From positions 1,546,942 to 1,610,941 of the forward strand of contig NC_018324.1 of NCBI RefSeq assembly GCF_000234665.1: a stretch of 64,000 nucleotides of DNA. The letters are read 5' to 3'. The notes below the pieces were generated by a model. It was given only the letters and a program-made list of their open reading frames with translations, was not told the DNA's origin and searched no databases. The DNA is from Leishmania mexicana MHOM/GT/2001/U1103. Taxonomy: Eukaryota > Euglenozoa > Kinetoplastea > Trypanosomatida > Trypanosomatidae. The position numbers and the translations under genes were made by a program. Shown one piece after another: positions 21,582-31,614 of the stretch. Within the stretch, counting starts at the first letter, position 1. Each line of letters starts with the position of its first letter.

Positions 21582-23894
21582 TGCCAATGGAGAGTGCAAG
21601 CGCTGCATCGCGTGCGCTGGGTTTGTAGGGGAACTCGGCTGCCCGAGAAACGGCGGGTGGTGGATGGAAAAGGAAACTGGCTGTTGTCATTTCTGTGTGG
21701 GTGTGCGCGTGTCCGTAGACCAACCGGCGAGGTGAAAAAAGCGGAATAAGTCAGCCACGGCAAGCGAAAGCGCATAGACAACCTGCATCCACGCTCTCGT
21801 CGCCTCCGCATTCCCCTCGACCGGCGTCTCTGGCGTTAACGCAAGCACACCATGGCACTCTAGTCTAGCGCTCCACGTCCCTCCTCTTACGCCTTTCACC
21901 GCGTCGTCTATGCGCCTTCCCGTCTCCCTTTCGCTCACTTTTTGGCTCTTCTAGACTTACGCTGGTCTGCGTGCGCGTTTTCGTGCATATCTGTGTAGCA
22001 GCTGTGCCGGTCCCTGAGTGCTTGCGTGCGCATGTGTGTGTGTGTGTGTGTGAACCTTTTCTTCCCTGCTTCATGGGCGCACGTGCACACCGTGCAGCAC
22101 CTCGCCTCCTCTATTGCCGTTTCTCCTGTTCGTGTTTTGAGATTACGGTCGTTTGATATCTGCGCCATCGCCAGACCAAATGAGTAACAACTAACGCCCC
22201 CCCCCCGCGGCCCCTTCATGTCTTCCCACATCGGCACAAGGCACGCTCTCTCTTGTGGCCGCCTTCTTGCTCGCTGCGGCCCTCTTTCTCTCCCTCCCCA
22301 CGATCTCTGTTACCGTGGCCATGAGAGGACCGGCACGATACGGGTTACAAGCGAAGCGGCACAGGTGTACCAAGAGTGACCCCTAGGTGAGATCGGCACT
22401 GCAGACGGCGAGGGTGCACAGATGTCATGTGTCGTTGCCCGAGAGCGAAGAAGTCTCATGAGGGCTGGGTGAGGCTAACGATCGGCACGGGTGCCTGAAA
22501 AAGTACAAGACAATGTCAATGCGCACGCGTGTGGGGAAAAAAACACACTTAGGGTAGGTTGAACGGGTGTGGCTCTTCTCTTTACAGGGTGAGGTAGCGG
22601 TATCAACACCGAGCGCCTGCTCCTAGGGTGAGCGAAATGTGTCCTTTCGAGCACCGCAGGCAGGGAGAAGGCTGCAATGCGTTCGCGCGATGGTGCCTTT
22701 TCGGCCACCGTTTTCGCTTTCGCCTCCTTCTCCCTCACTGCCTCTCTGACAGCACCTGAGCACCCATCGCACGACCATCAGCGTTACTTTAATGCTTTTT
22801 TTCGGTGCACTGCATTGCTCTCCTCTTCTGGCCTTCCTTTTTCGTCTTCCGTCTCGCCGCGCTTTCGCCTCCCTGCACAGGCAGCCCTGTCCACACAACG
22901 CATACACCCAACGGAAGCAAAACGAATAAGTCCCCGTTGCTTCTTCCCTGCTGCGGAGTCAGTGGGTTTTCTTTTTGCCTTTTCTTTCATTCTCTCTCTC
23001 TCTATCCCCCTCTCAGCCCTAGCCGGAAATACCACGCCATCGTTGTCGTAAAAAAAAAGAAAGCACACACCCACACGTAGAAGAAGGGAGCGAGTGGGGG
23101 AAGGTGCACTGGAAGAACGCCACGCGTACCCCCTGCACAAGCTCGAAGCATTGTAAAAGCAACAGCAATAGAGAACACATAGACAGACACACACAGACAC
23201 ACACACACACACACACCGTCGTCGTCTCCCCACGTCGCTTGTCATTCCCCGTCGCTGAAGTATCCATAAAAGAGTGCTGGTGTCGACATCCTCGGTGGAA
23301 ACAGGGGTGGGAGAAGCAAACAGGTAGACAGAGAACAAAGGCAAAAGGGGAAGTGAATTGAGTCGTTGAGGACTGGATTATCTGAACTTGCACGTCCGTG
23401 GAAAGGGTAGACAGCTATACTGGAGAGTGCGCGCACAGGTTAACGGGAACATCATTCTCGACATTCGCCGATCTTTCGTTTCTCTTCGCATTCCCTTCGC
23501 CTCTTTGGAGTTTTTTCCCCTTTTCTGTGCTCTGGGGTGCACCGGTACGCAGCACATACTGCCTCTATCTTGCAGATGTATACGCACACGCGCACACCAT
23601 ACACTCACCCACTCGCTCTTTGTCCCATCTTCCCTTCCTCCGTCCGCTGCGGACAGTGGTTAGGGAGGGTTTTGTCTGATTTTTTTTACTGTTTGTTTGT
23701 TTCGCGTCGCATGGTTTGTGTGTGTGTGTCTCCGTACGCGTTGCCGTTGAACTCACTGTCTCTTAATAGCACCTATTTCGTGTCTCTGCGCGCCACAGAA
23801 GCGCCTCCCTGACTCGCACGAAAGAAGAAAAGGTTGTTGTTTTTTGGGGGTGGTGGAGGAGGGGAGGGGGAAGGAGGCTCCCTTTAGAAGCATC
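21582..23894. other. Intergenic region, no gene seen
   Basis: About 2.3 kb. Contains a GT run (22032-22052), a C10 run near 22196-22206, a CA microsatellite at 23197-23216 and mixed CT tracts. Open frames are short with low-complexity translations. It carries the 3' UTR of the oxidoreductase and the leader region of the transferase gene; a CAG at 23796-23798 is a possible acceptor. Confidence 0.55.
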
Positions 23895-25295
23895 ATGACT
23901 CTTGGCCTGGTAGAATCGTCCCGCAGCGCGGCCTTCGCGGTCGCTGCGCACGCGCCGGTCCTTGGGCTCATTCTGCTTGGCAGCATTGTGGCATATGTTG
24001 GTACCTTGCGCTACATCCCAAATGTGGCGAGGACGCTCTTGGATCGCAACATCTTCGGCATCGACATAAACAAGAGCACGGAGGAGCAGCGCCAGAAGTT
24101 TGCTGCGAAGCGCCGGGCCGGTCAGACAGAGGAGAAGGAATTCCAGAAGCAGGCGATTCCAGAGTCTCTCGGCATCCTCGTAGGCGCCGTGTACCTTTCT
24201 GTGGTGGTGGTACTCACCGTGTGTCTCCGGTTTCTCGGCGCCGCTGGTGAGGGGTTAGACAACCCTTACGCATCGCTTCCGGGTCCTTTGATGACCATCA
24301 CCGTCATGCTTCTCTTGGGCTTCGTGGATGACGTGCTGGATGTGAAATGGCGCCACAAGATCATCCTCACGGCGCTCGGCTCGCTGCCACTCATCATGAC
24401 TTACGACGGAAGTCTATCCGTGCTGATGCCGTGCGCGTTCGGTCGCTTCGGTCTGTCTACCATGAACGTAATGAAGGAGTGGCGTCTTGGCCTCGCCGCT
24501 CCCCAAGGCGAACCGACGACCACCTTTCGCGCCACGGCTCTCTCGACATGGTTCTCCTTCACTGTCAACCACCGCTCCTACGTTAAGGTCACCGAAAGCG
24601 GCGCAGCTCTGATCTACCTCGGTCCCGTCTACCTCGTTTACTTGTCCATGCTGTGCATCTTCTGCACCAACAGCATCAACATTCTCGCCGGCGTCAACGG
24701 TGTGGAGGTGGGGCAGAGCATTGTGATCGCAGTCGCGTCTGTTGTGTACAACCTATTCCAGATGCGCCTCGATAGACAGTTGACGCCGGACTTTAGCAGC
24801 CTCGACGCTGCTGCGGCAGATGCACGCGACATGACGAGCGACCATCAACTACGCGCGCTGCTCTTGCTGGGCCCTTTCATCGGTGTGAGCCTGGCCCTCT
24901 GGCGCTACAACCGCTACCCCGCCCGCGTCTTCGTGGGAGACAGCTATACCTACTTTGCCGGCACCGTGCTGGCAGTGTCTAGCATCACTGGTGTGTACAG
25001 CAAGACACTGCTGCTCTTTTTCGCGCCGCAGGTGTTCAACTTTCTCATATCACTGCCGCAGCTCTTCAGCATCGTGCCGTGCCCGCGCCACCGCGTGCCG
25101 ACGTGGAATCCGCGGACGAACTTGTTGTCAAACAGCCACAACTATACCATCCTCAACGTTATCCTCTACCTCTTCGGCGATATGCACGAGGCGAAGCTGA
25201 CGTGGGCGATCCTCAAGTGTCAGGTCATCGCCTGTGTTCTTGGCTTCGTCGTGCGGTACGTGTTGAGCGCCTTTCTCTACGATGAAGTGCGCTAG
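23895..25295 (+). CDS. NAGT: UDP-GlcNAc:dolichyl-phosphate GlcNAc-1-phosphate transferase
   Basis: 466 residues from the ATG at 23895; an in-frame upstream start at 23844 would add 17 residues. The shorter start agrees with the known 466-residue Leishmania enzyme. It makes GlcNAc-PP-dolichol from UDP-GlcNAc and dolichyl phosphate, the first step of N-glycan assembly at the ER, and is the tunicamycin target (DPAGT1/ALG7 family). Polytopic, with about ten membrane segments. Family motifs: GFVDDVLDVKWRHK (142-155, catalytic Asp-rich site), FCTNSINILAGVNGVEVGQ (256-274), PARVFVGDSYTYFAGT (342-357) and CPRHRVPTWNPRTN (396-409, which contacts UDP). Between the first two motifs it has a longer loop than the human enzyme (about 170-235), accounting for most of the extra length. 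Amplification of this gene is the known cause of tunicamycin resistance in Leishmania. Confidence 0.97.
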   Translation: MTLGLVESSRSAAFAVAAHAPVLGLILLGSIVAYVGTLRYIPNVARTLLDRNIFGIDINKSTEEQRQKFAAKRRAGQTEEKEFQKQAIPESLGILVGAVYLSVVVVLTVCLRFLGAAGEGLDNPYASLPGPLMTITVMLLLGFVDDVLDVKWRHKIILTALGSLPLIMTYDGSLSVLMPCAFGRFGLSTMNVMKEWRLGLAAPQGEPTTTFRATALSTWFSFTVNHRSYVKVTESGAALIYLGPVYLVYLSMLCIFCTNSINILAGVNGVEVGQSIVIAVASVVYNLFQMRLDRQLTPDFSSLDAAAADARDMTSDHQLRALLLLGPFIGVSLALWRYNRYPARVFVGDSYTYFAGTVLAVSSITGVYSKTLLLFFAPQVFNFLISLPQLFSIVPCPRHRVPTWNPRTNLLSNSHNYTILNVILYLFGDMHEAKLTWAILKCQVIACVLGFVVRYVLSAFLYDEVR

Positions 25296-26352
25296 AGCCA
25301 GGTTTGAAGGATGCGCAAGAGAGGCCATGCACTGTGCCGTTGAGTTTTTGTTGCTGTTTTCTTGTTTTCACCCCTGTGTGTGCGGGTGTCGATTGCCCTT
25401 GAATGGCGCACATTGCGCTCCGAGAAGGCTCGGCGATGGGGTGAAACGAGGACCGTCGCTACGCTGACATTGTGAACATGCGTGCAGCCATCCCATCCGA
25501 CGTTTCTCCACCTCGATGGCACGGCCACGCACCAAAAGCGAGATCCTGCTGTAAGGAAGCAGACGTATTCCTTGGCTGCACAGTGAGCACTGCCCCCCAT
25601 GCACTGCTGGCGTGCACCCTATGTATAAAGGAGAACGAACACACAAGCAGGCATCTTTCGAGCACTCCGCTGTTCTGCACTGGAGAGGGCGGGGCGCGAA
25701 AAAAAAAGAGAAAAGCGTCTCAGTGACTGACGTATGTCTTCGCTTTTCCTTTCTGGATGGTGCGAGCGTTGGCTGCCACCTATCTGCCCCTTGTTTCGCA
25801 AATGGGGCATTGCTTTCCTGAACCTCCTCGTCCCTCCGTGTGTATGCATCGGCGTGTTTGTGTATGGGCATGTATGCATATCTGGGTTCCTGAGTCACGG
25901 TTCGCTTCTCTTCGTGCTCTCTCTACTCGTATCCCTTGGTGTGTGCGTCTCCGCCACGTAGAGGTGCTGTGTGGCGTTATTCGGCTCGTGTGTTTGTGTG
26001 TGTGTGGTGTGCTGGGTTTTGCTTCCGCGGTGCGTCCGTCACAACTTCATCCCTTATCCACCATTCTACCACTCTACTTTGTGTGTATGGGTGCGTGTAC
26101 GTGATGTCCCAACGGGTGCGAGCAATCTTGGGCAAAAAGCCACTGTCACGCACACACATACTGATTACGTGAAGAAGGAAATTCGAAGCTCCTTCGTTCA
26201 CGCTTCTTACAAGCAGGCTCTAATGACAGATCGCTGACGCACGTTCATAGATCAGCACACAAGACATCAACACACCAATACACACAGTAACTCCATAGAA
26301 CCTATACAACGCAAGAAGTCGCTGCTCGCCTCGCTTTTATCATCTGTCCAGT
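25296..26352. other. Intergenic, no gene seen
   Basis: About 1.06 kb, TG/GT-rich with a purine run (25695-25715) and pyrimidine stretches. No gene or repeat recognised. Just before Psf2 the sequence TTTTATCATCTGTCCAG ends 1-2 nt upstream of the ATG, so the true acceptor is probably further upstream. Confidence 0.5.
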
Positions 26353-27384
26353 ATGTCTTCATCGACCCGAGATGGGGCTGGCGGCGGTGGCGGAAGTAGC
26401 AGCAGCGGCGGTGTCGCCCTCGCAGTCGGCTCCCTCGCAGATGAGTGGGCCTTCAACAACTACCACGTGTCCTCCTTCATGGCGATGGAGGTGCCGGCGA
26501 CAATTGTGCCCCGGTTTGTGATGGACCGTGTCGACTGCCTTGGTGGCAGTTACGGGCCTTTTGCCCCAAACTACCCCATCGACGTGCCACTCTGGCTCGC
26601 CCTTTACTTGCGACAGACCAACACGTGTGCGATTCAGCCGCCAGACTACCTTCGCGTGGAGTATTTGCGCGACATCATCGAGCGAGAGCGGACCAACGAT
26701 CAGGGCTTTGAAAGTCTGCCCTTCTACTTCTACGAGATTGCTAAAAAGTTGACGGAGCGGTGCGGAGGCAGTAGCGGTGGTGGCGGCGGCTCCGACGACG
26801 GGGACACAATTCCCCACGTGGTGGAAGTCATCCGCCTTGTCAATGAAATACACGCGATGCGGCAGCAGAAGCTCAAGAATCTCATGGCAGTCTTTGAGGC
26901 AGAAGGGTCACCCATGTTCATTCCAGGCGTCTTGCTGACGAACATCGTTTGCCATGAGCTGCACTTTCTGCGAGCCAGCTTTGGGATCGTGCTGCAGCAG
27001 GCCGCGTCGATGGAACGACAGCGGCAGCAGCTGATACGACTGCCACCCGTCTCTGCCGCCACTCCAGGTCGCTTGTCCTCTACCGTGGGTCGGACGACGC
27101 TGGCGAGTGGAATGAGCACTGCGCGCACGACCACGACACTGTCTTCTACAGGCACACCAGGCGTCGCCACGACGGCGATGGACCTTGCCTCTAAAATGGG
27201 CTCTGGCAGCTTCATACACGAAGGCGTTGCAAACTCTCAAGGATCGGCGCTGACAGCCGCAACATCGATGACAACGGCGATGGCTGTGACATCGGATGGT
27301 GGCTCTCAGCCCACTGCCACAGCGGACGTGACACCACTGACGCAGCCCGCAGTTAAAAAGCGTCGCACCCTACGGCAGACGTAG
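26353..27384 (+). CDS. PSF2: GINS complex subunit Psf2
   Basis: 343 residues. After a Gly/Ser-rich N-terminal extension (1-25) comes a clear Psf2 core. It shows IVPRFVMDRVDCLGG (51-65), YGPFAPNYPIDVPLWLAL (67-84), a run ending QPPDYLRVEYLRD (95-107), GFESLPFYFYEIAKKL (118-133) and a helical segment to about 220. These match the human Psf2 order of IIPNF, GGDLGPF, VPLWLA, PPEW and SPYYMEL. GINS (Sld5-Psf1-Psf2-Psf3) joins Cdc45 and MCM2-7 in the CMG replicative helicase. Human Psf2 has 185 residues; here a Gly/Ser/Asp insert (137-152) and a Ser/Thr/Ala-rich C-terminal tail of about 115 residues ending KKRRTLRQT are added. The basic terminus could be a nuclear signal (inference). Confidence 0.93.
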   Translation: MSSSTRDGAGGGGGSSSSGGVALAVGSLADEWAFNNYHVSSFMAMEVPATIVPRFVMDRVDCLGGSYGPFAPNYPIDVPLWLALYLRQTNTCAIQPPDYLRVEYLRDIIERERTNDQGFESLPFYFYEIAKKLTERCGGSSGGGGGSDDGDTIPHVVEVIRLVNEIHAMRQQKLKNLMAVFEAEGSPMFIPGVLLTNIVCHELHFLRASFGIVLQQAASMERQRQQLIRLPPVSAATPGRLSSTVGRTTLASGMSTARTTTTLSSTGTPGVATTAMDLASKMGSGSFIHEGVANSQGSALTAATSMTTAMAVTSDGGSQPTATADVTPLTQPAVKKRRTLRQT

Positions 27385-29184
27385 CGGGTGGTGTTCAGGC
27401 GAAGGAATGCGCGCACAAAGAGCAGTACAGGCTAGGGTGGAGTGCTTGTCACAATCTCTGAGTGACTTTTATGGAGCTCAGAGCATTACATACGTTACTT
27501 GACGTGCGTGTGGTGCCCGATGAGGCGTTCTTTTTTGTGTGTCTTCTTGTCCTCCATCCCCGCATGCACAGCCCGAGAGTAAAGATATCCGCTAAGGTCA
27601 GCACAAGAGCTATGCGGGACATCCAGCGCTTCACTGCAGGCGTGCTTGGGTCCGTCATCCTTGACCGTTCTTCTAGATGCGCAGATTGGTGAAGTGAGAC
27701 CAGCAAGCACCGTTTTGGTGTTGCCTAGCAGATTCCGGAACGTGGATGTCGACGCGCCATCGACGCACACCTTCCGCGATGCGTTCCGCTTCTCTCTCCT
27801 GCCGCTTTTTCGACTTCTTGCCTCCCTTTTGTCTGTCTATCCCCCCCCCCTTCCACCGCTTCACCCTTGTGCTTCACTCAGCTTTGCGTTGTATCGATTA
27901 AAACGGGAACGCGAACGGACTGGTAGGTCCGCGAAGAGCAGAAAAAATTAAGAAAGGGGAGAACAAAGAATCACCGAGACGGGCCACCAGCTCGAAGGTT
28001 GTCTCCCATCGCTCCATCTTCCTCCTCCCCCCCCCCTTGAAGACACGTCTGCATCACAACGACAAGGCGGCGCCGCAAGAGGAAAAAGGATCAAAAGCCC
28101 ACACGAAAAGCAGACGTCTTTGTTTTCCCCATAAAAAGTGCGGCTGGGAGAATTGTTCTTCTGTTTCTCTTCCCCCTCCCTCTCCCCCCCCGACACACAT
28201 ACACACACACACACTCTCTGGCTCACTCCACCACACAAGAAAGCGCAGTCCTCCTTTCATCCACCTCTCCTCTTGCCCTCTTCCTCTCGTGCTGCCCCAT
28301 TCTCTCTTGTGTCTTCCGTAAGCGTCTTTTCGTATCTTCCTTTTATGAGCGCGCATGTGTGGGTGTGAGTGTGTAGGTGTGCTACTTGAACGTGTGTCGA
28401 CGACTGCTGCTGCTCTTCTTTCTCTTCTTCCGTCCTTTTTCTCTCGCTGGTAAGTCTGACACTGTTGCGGCACAAGATTGATCGTGCATGAATCAAAGTT
28501 GTCGAGCTGACGTTGTTCTCCGTCCCTACCCTCCCTCCCTTTCCCACCTAGTGTGACGCCCACTGTTTAGATTCCGCTTCATTTTTTTTTTGAATCTGTG
28601 ATTAGTCCCTCCTACCATCCCTTTAGTGTGCGTGTGCGTGCGTGTCTCCTTGTTTTCTCGTGTGCTTACGCTACTCACACCTTTTCTCTCTCTTTCTCCC
28701 CTCCCTCCCTCACATCTCTCCTCCTCCTCGCACTTCTGCTGTGCTCTCTCTCTCTTGCGTGCCTCTGCATTCTTCGTTTTCCGCATTCTGCTGCTCTCCT
28801 CTCGGGTGTTTCAAGTCGGTTCGCGTTGTTGTTGTTGTTTTTTTCTTTTTGTTTCGTCATCGACGCGCTTGACTTGTTCGTTTATTCTCGCCATTGCCGC
28901 AGGAGCGCACGCTTGCACACACGCGACAACACCGACTCACTTCACTGCGGCTGCTGACTCGCCGATCTGGTTCCATGGTGAGGGGCATTTCTCAGGCCCT
29001 CATCTTGTTGCCGTTCCCCCTTCATCCCTCTCCCTCCCCTCTCTCTCTCTCGCAGCAGCAGCAGCAGTGGGTATTTGTCAACGCCGTTACGACACATAAA
29101 ATCTAGAAAAAGAAAATCGATACAAGTTTGTAGAGGCCGAAGAGGCGAAAGAGTGGGACATACGCTTTTTACGTGCCCGAACCC
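27385..29184. other. Intergenic region, no gene seen
   Basis: About 1.8 kb, strongly pyrimidine-rich from 27780 on. Features include a CA run (28195-28215), long CT tracts (28680-28810) and a CT/CAG stretch at 29035-29065 shortly before the next gene. No credible coding sequence. Confidence 0.6.
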
Positions 29185-31614
29185 ATGTCTCACAAACGCC
29201 GCTCCTCTAAGGAGATGAAGCCGGAGGTGGTACTGCTGCTGCGCCACCAATCTCGCTACCCCGGAGACCTTCTTGAAGGCGTCGTCATTCTCGATATACC
29301 TTTTCCGAGCGACATCCTCGCACTGGAGGTGCGGCTCTGCGGAGTTGAGCGGTCAATTCTGGGCGGGCTTTTTTTGACGGACAAAAACCCGGAGGCACGC
29401 AAGACGACCTACTATGAGCAGTTCATCACGCTGAGAGGCGTCGATCATGACCTACTGGATTCGAAGCGCTCACTGCGGAATTGCCGCCGCATCGCTGAGG
29501 CACAGGGACTCCGAACAGGGCTCAACAGTGTGTCGCGTCAACTGTCATTGCCTGAAGGCGACGTGGTGCCGGAACTCTCAGCGTCCGTGATCCAGAGCGC
29601 TTCGGAGGCGGCGATCCATCTAATCCCTGGCACCTACTCGTATCCGTTCTCGCTAGTCCTTCCAGACAACCTGCCCGCATCATGTGAGCTGTATCGCGGG
29701 CACGATGGCCGCTGCGTGCTGCATTACCATACCGTTGCCTCGCTCATGATGACAAGCGGCAAGATCTACACCTCCGAGGCGCAACTCCGCATAAACCCGC
29801 TGCCCGTGCAGGTGCAGCGCTGGTATCAGCTGCACGAAGATGAGCAGCAACTCTGCGGAGCTGCGGTGGACAGCGGCGGTGCATACGACAACGAGACCGA
29901 GTCTCGTCTTGGTGTCCTATCACGCCTCATGTCCTCAGCTGGTACAACGCGAGAGGATAAGATGGAGTGGGGTTCTGAAATCGCAAATCAGCGACGCATA
30001 CGTCACTATCGCCAGTTTCCCGAGGACCAGCTCATGCTCGAGGCTGCCGTCTACGCAGAGACAGCTGGCAAGCGTGCGGAGAGAAAGAAACGCCGGGCGT
30101 GCGAGCGGGCCGCCAGGGAAAGGGGCTCACTACTAGTGGCGGCCGACACGATGGCTGTGACGAATGGTAGCGCAAGGATACTGCAGAATCAACGGGAGCT
30201 GGAAGAGGCGGAGAAGCGGTCCTTGGACAGCGAGGATGGTGCTGCCGACGCGGCGAACGAGCTGGATGACGACGCAGATAACAAGGTGTACGACTTTGGG
30301 CCAGAGGTCTCCTCGCCTAGGGCGGTAGCAAGTATTAGAGGCGAAAAAGAGTATGGCAACGGCGAATTCTACAGCAACAGTGGAGGGGCAAATGTGGGGA
30401 GTCGCAGAGCGCTCGAGAACAGGGGTAAGAAGAAGCAGCATCATCACTCTCACGAGAGGGACGCGATTGACTCGTCGGCCAACACTGCCATGGTGGAGAA
30501 CAACGTGGATAAACTCACATTCACGCCGCCCGGGGGAGAGCTTCCGGCGCCCATGGCGGTGCGGCGCGTCAACCAAGCGGAGGCCGTCTCACACGAGACG
30601 GCGCACGGGAGCACCGAAGAGGGGAGGGAGTGGAAGCAGCCCCGCGGCACGCACCCACACCGCCTCCGCAGCCGCTTCCAGCCACCACCTTGGAACCAAG
30701 AGTTTTCCATCCACCTTCGAAGTGGGTTTCTGCGCACAGGCAAGGTGAAGGTTCTCCTCTCGCTCCGCAGCCCGCTAGTGACGGTCGGTGTCGGCAAGGT
30801 CGGCGCGACCGTCCTCATTGACAATTCCGATGGCAGCGGGACAATCTCACGCGTCAAGTACTCCCTTGTCACACAATGCTACATCCGCACCAAAACAGAG
30901 GTCTACAACTTCCAGGCCGACACAGTGGAAACGAGCTCCGACGTTAATGTGGAGAAAGGCAAGGTGGTGAAGTTGCCAGAGGTGGAGCTACCGGTACCGA
31001 ACTCGACGCCCCTCACCATACTGACAGAGGGTATGGGCGCCTTCACCTTTCTGAGTGTACGGCTCTACGTGGACACCGCCCTTAAGACGTTCTCGAGGTC
31101 TGTGGCGACGGAGGTGGTGCTCGTGTCGGCGCAGGATCTACTCAACTGTAGCCGCCGCCTGCTTCGCTGGACGTGCTTCTTCCGCCGCCGCAACGGTGAG
31201 GACGCCCGCGACTTCACCTTGCGCCCGCCCACGATCAACCTCTCCGAGAAGAACTCTAAGCTGCGCGTTATCGACGCCGGCAACAGGGGTGCCGTCAGGG
31301 TGCAGCTCGGCCCCTCGCTGCAGAGCGACGATGCAGACACGTCCGTCATGGCAGCATCTGCGGTGAGTCGCTCTATGCGCATCCTGCGCACGAGCCGGCG
31401 CAGCTCCAAGGCGGCGCCACCCATCGACGTGCGGCTGCTGGCCAAAACACTGAACTACGAGGAGGCCCTCTTTGTGCCGCGCGATGACGAGGATGGGTCG
31501 AGCTTCCCGCGGCATGTGGATCCTTTGGCGGGGCTCAATCCGTTTGTTGCTCCGGTCAGCGACGTCATAAGCAACCTGGCAGAAGGTGATAACTACGAGA
31601 CGCTGTGTCGCTAG
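29185..31614 (+). CDS. Arrestin-fold domain protein
   Basis: 809 residues. The open frame reaches GTG at 29173, but the first ATG is at 29185 and is taken as the start. N-terminal arrestin-like beta-sandwich (about 12-210): YPGDLLEGVVILDIPF (25-40), ALEVRLCGVERS (46-57) and the hallmark LIPGTYSYPFSLVLPDNLP (146-164). C-terminal arrestin-like domain (about 503-650): FSIHLRSGFLRTGKVKV (507-523) and a later beta-rich segment. The domains are separated by a charged linker of about 290 residues (Lys/Arg/Glu-rich near 295-345, His/Lys-rich near 415-422), far longer than in visual or alpha-arrestins. A basic Arg/Cys-rich segment (655-670) follows. Family members are cargo adaptors in trafficking and ubiquitin-ligase recruitment. 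No PPxY motif is obvious to me. Fold assignment is confident, cellular role unknown. Confidence 0.85.
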   Translation: MSHKRRSSKEMKPEVVLLLRHQSRYPGDLLEGVVILDIPFPSDILALEVRLCGVERSILGGLFLTDKNPEARKTTYYEQFITLRGVDHDLLDSKRSLRNCRRIAEAQGLRTGLNSVSRQLSLPEGDVVPELSASVIQSASEAAIHLIPGTYSYPFSLVLPDNLPASCELYRGHDGRCVLHYHTVASLMMTSGKIYTSEAQLRINPLPVQVQRWYQLHEDEQQLCGAAVDSGGAYDNETESRLGVLSRLMSSAGTTREDKMEWGSEIANQRRIRHYRQFPEDQLMLEAAVYAETAGKRAERKKRRACERAARERGSLLVAADTMAVTNGSARILQNQRELEEAEKRSLDSEDGAADAANELDDDADNKVYDFGPEVSSPRAVASIRGEKEYGNGEFYSNSGGANVGSRRALENRGKKKQHHHSHERDAIDSSANTAMVENNVDKLTFTPPGGELPAPMAVRRVNQAEAVSHETAHGSTEEGREWKQPRGTHPHRLRSRFQPPPWNQEFSIHLRSGFLRTGKVKVLLSLRSPLVTVGVGKVGATVLIDNSDGSGTISRVKYSLVTQCYIRTKTEVYNFQADTVETSSDVNVEKGKVVKLPEVELPVPNSTPLTILTEGMGAFTFLSVRLYVDTALKTFSRSVATEVVLVSAQDLLNCSRRLLRWTCFFRRRNGEDARDFTLRPPTINLSEKNSKLRVIDAGNRGAVRVQLGPSLQSDDADTSVMAASAVSRSMRILRTSRRSSKAAPPIDVRLLAKTLNYEEALFVPRDDEDGSSFPRHVDPLAGLNPFVAPVSDVISNLAEGDNYETLCR

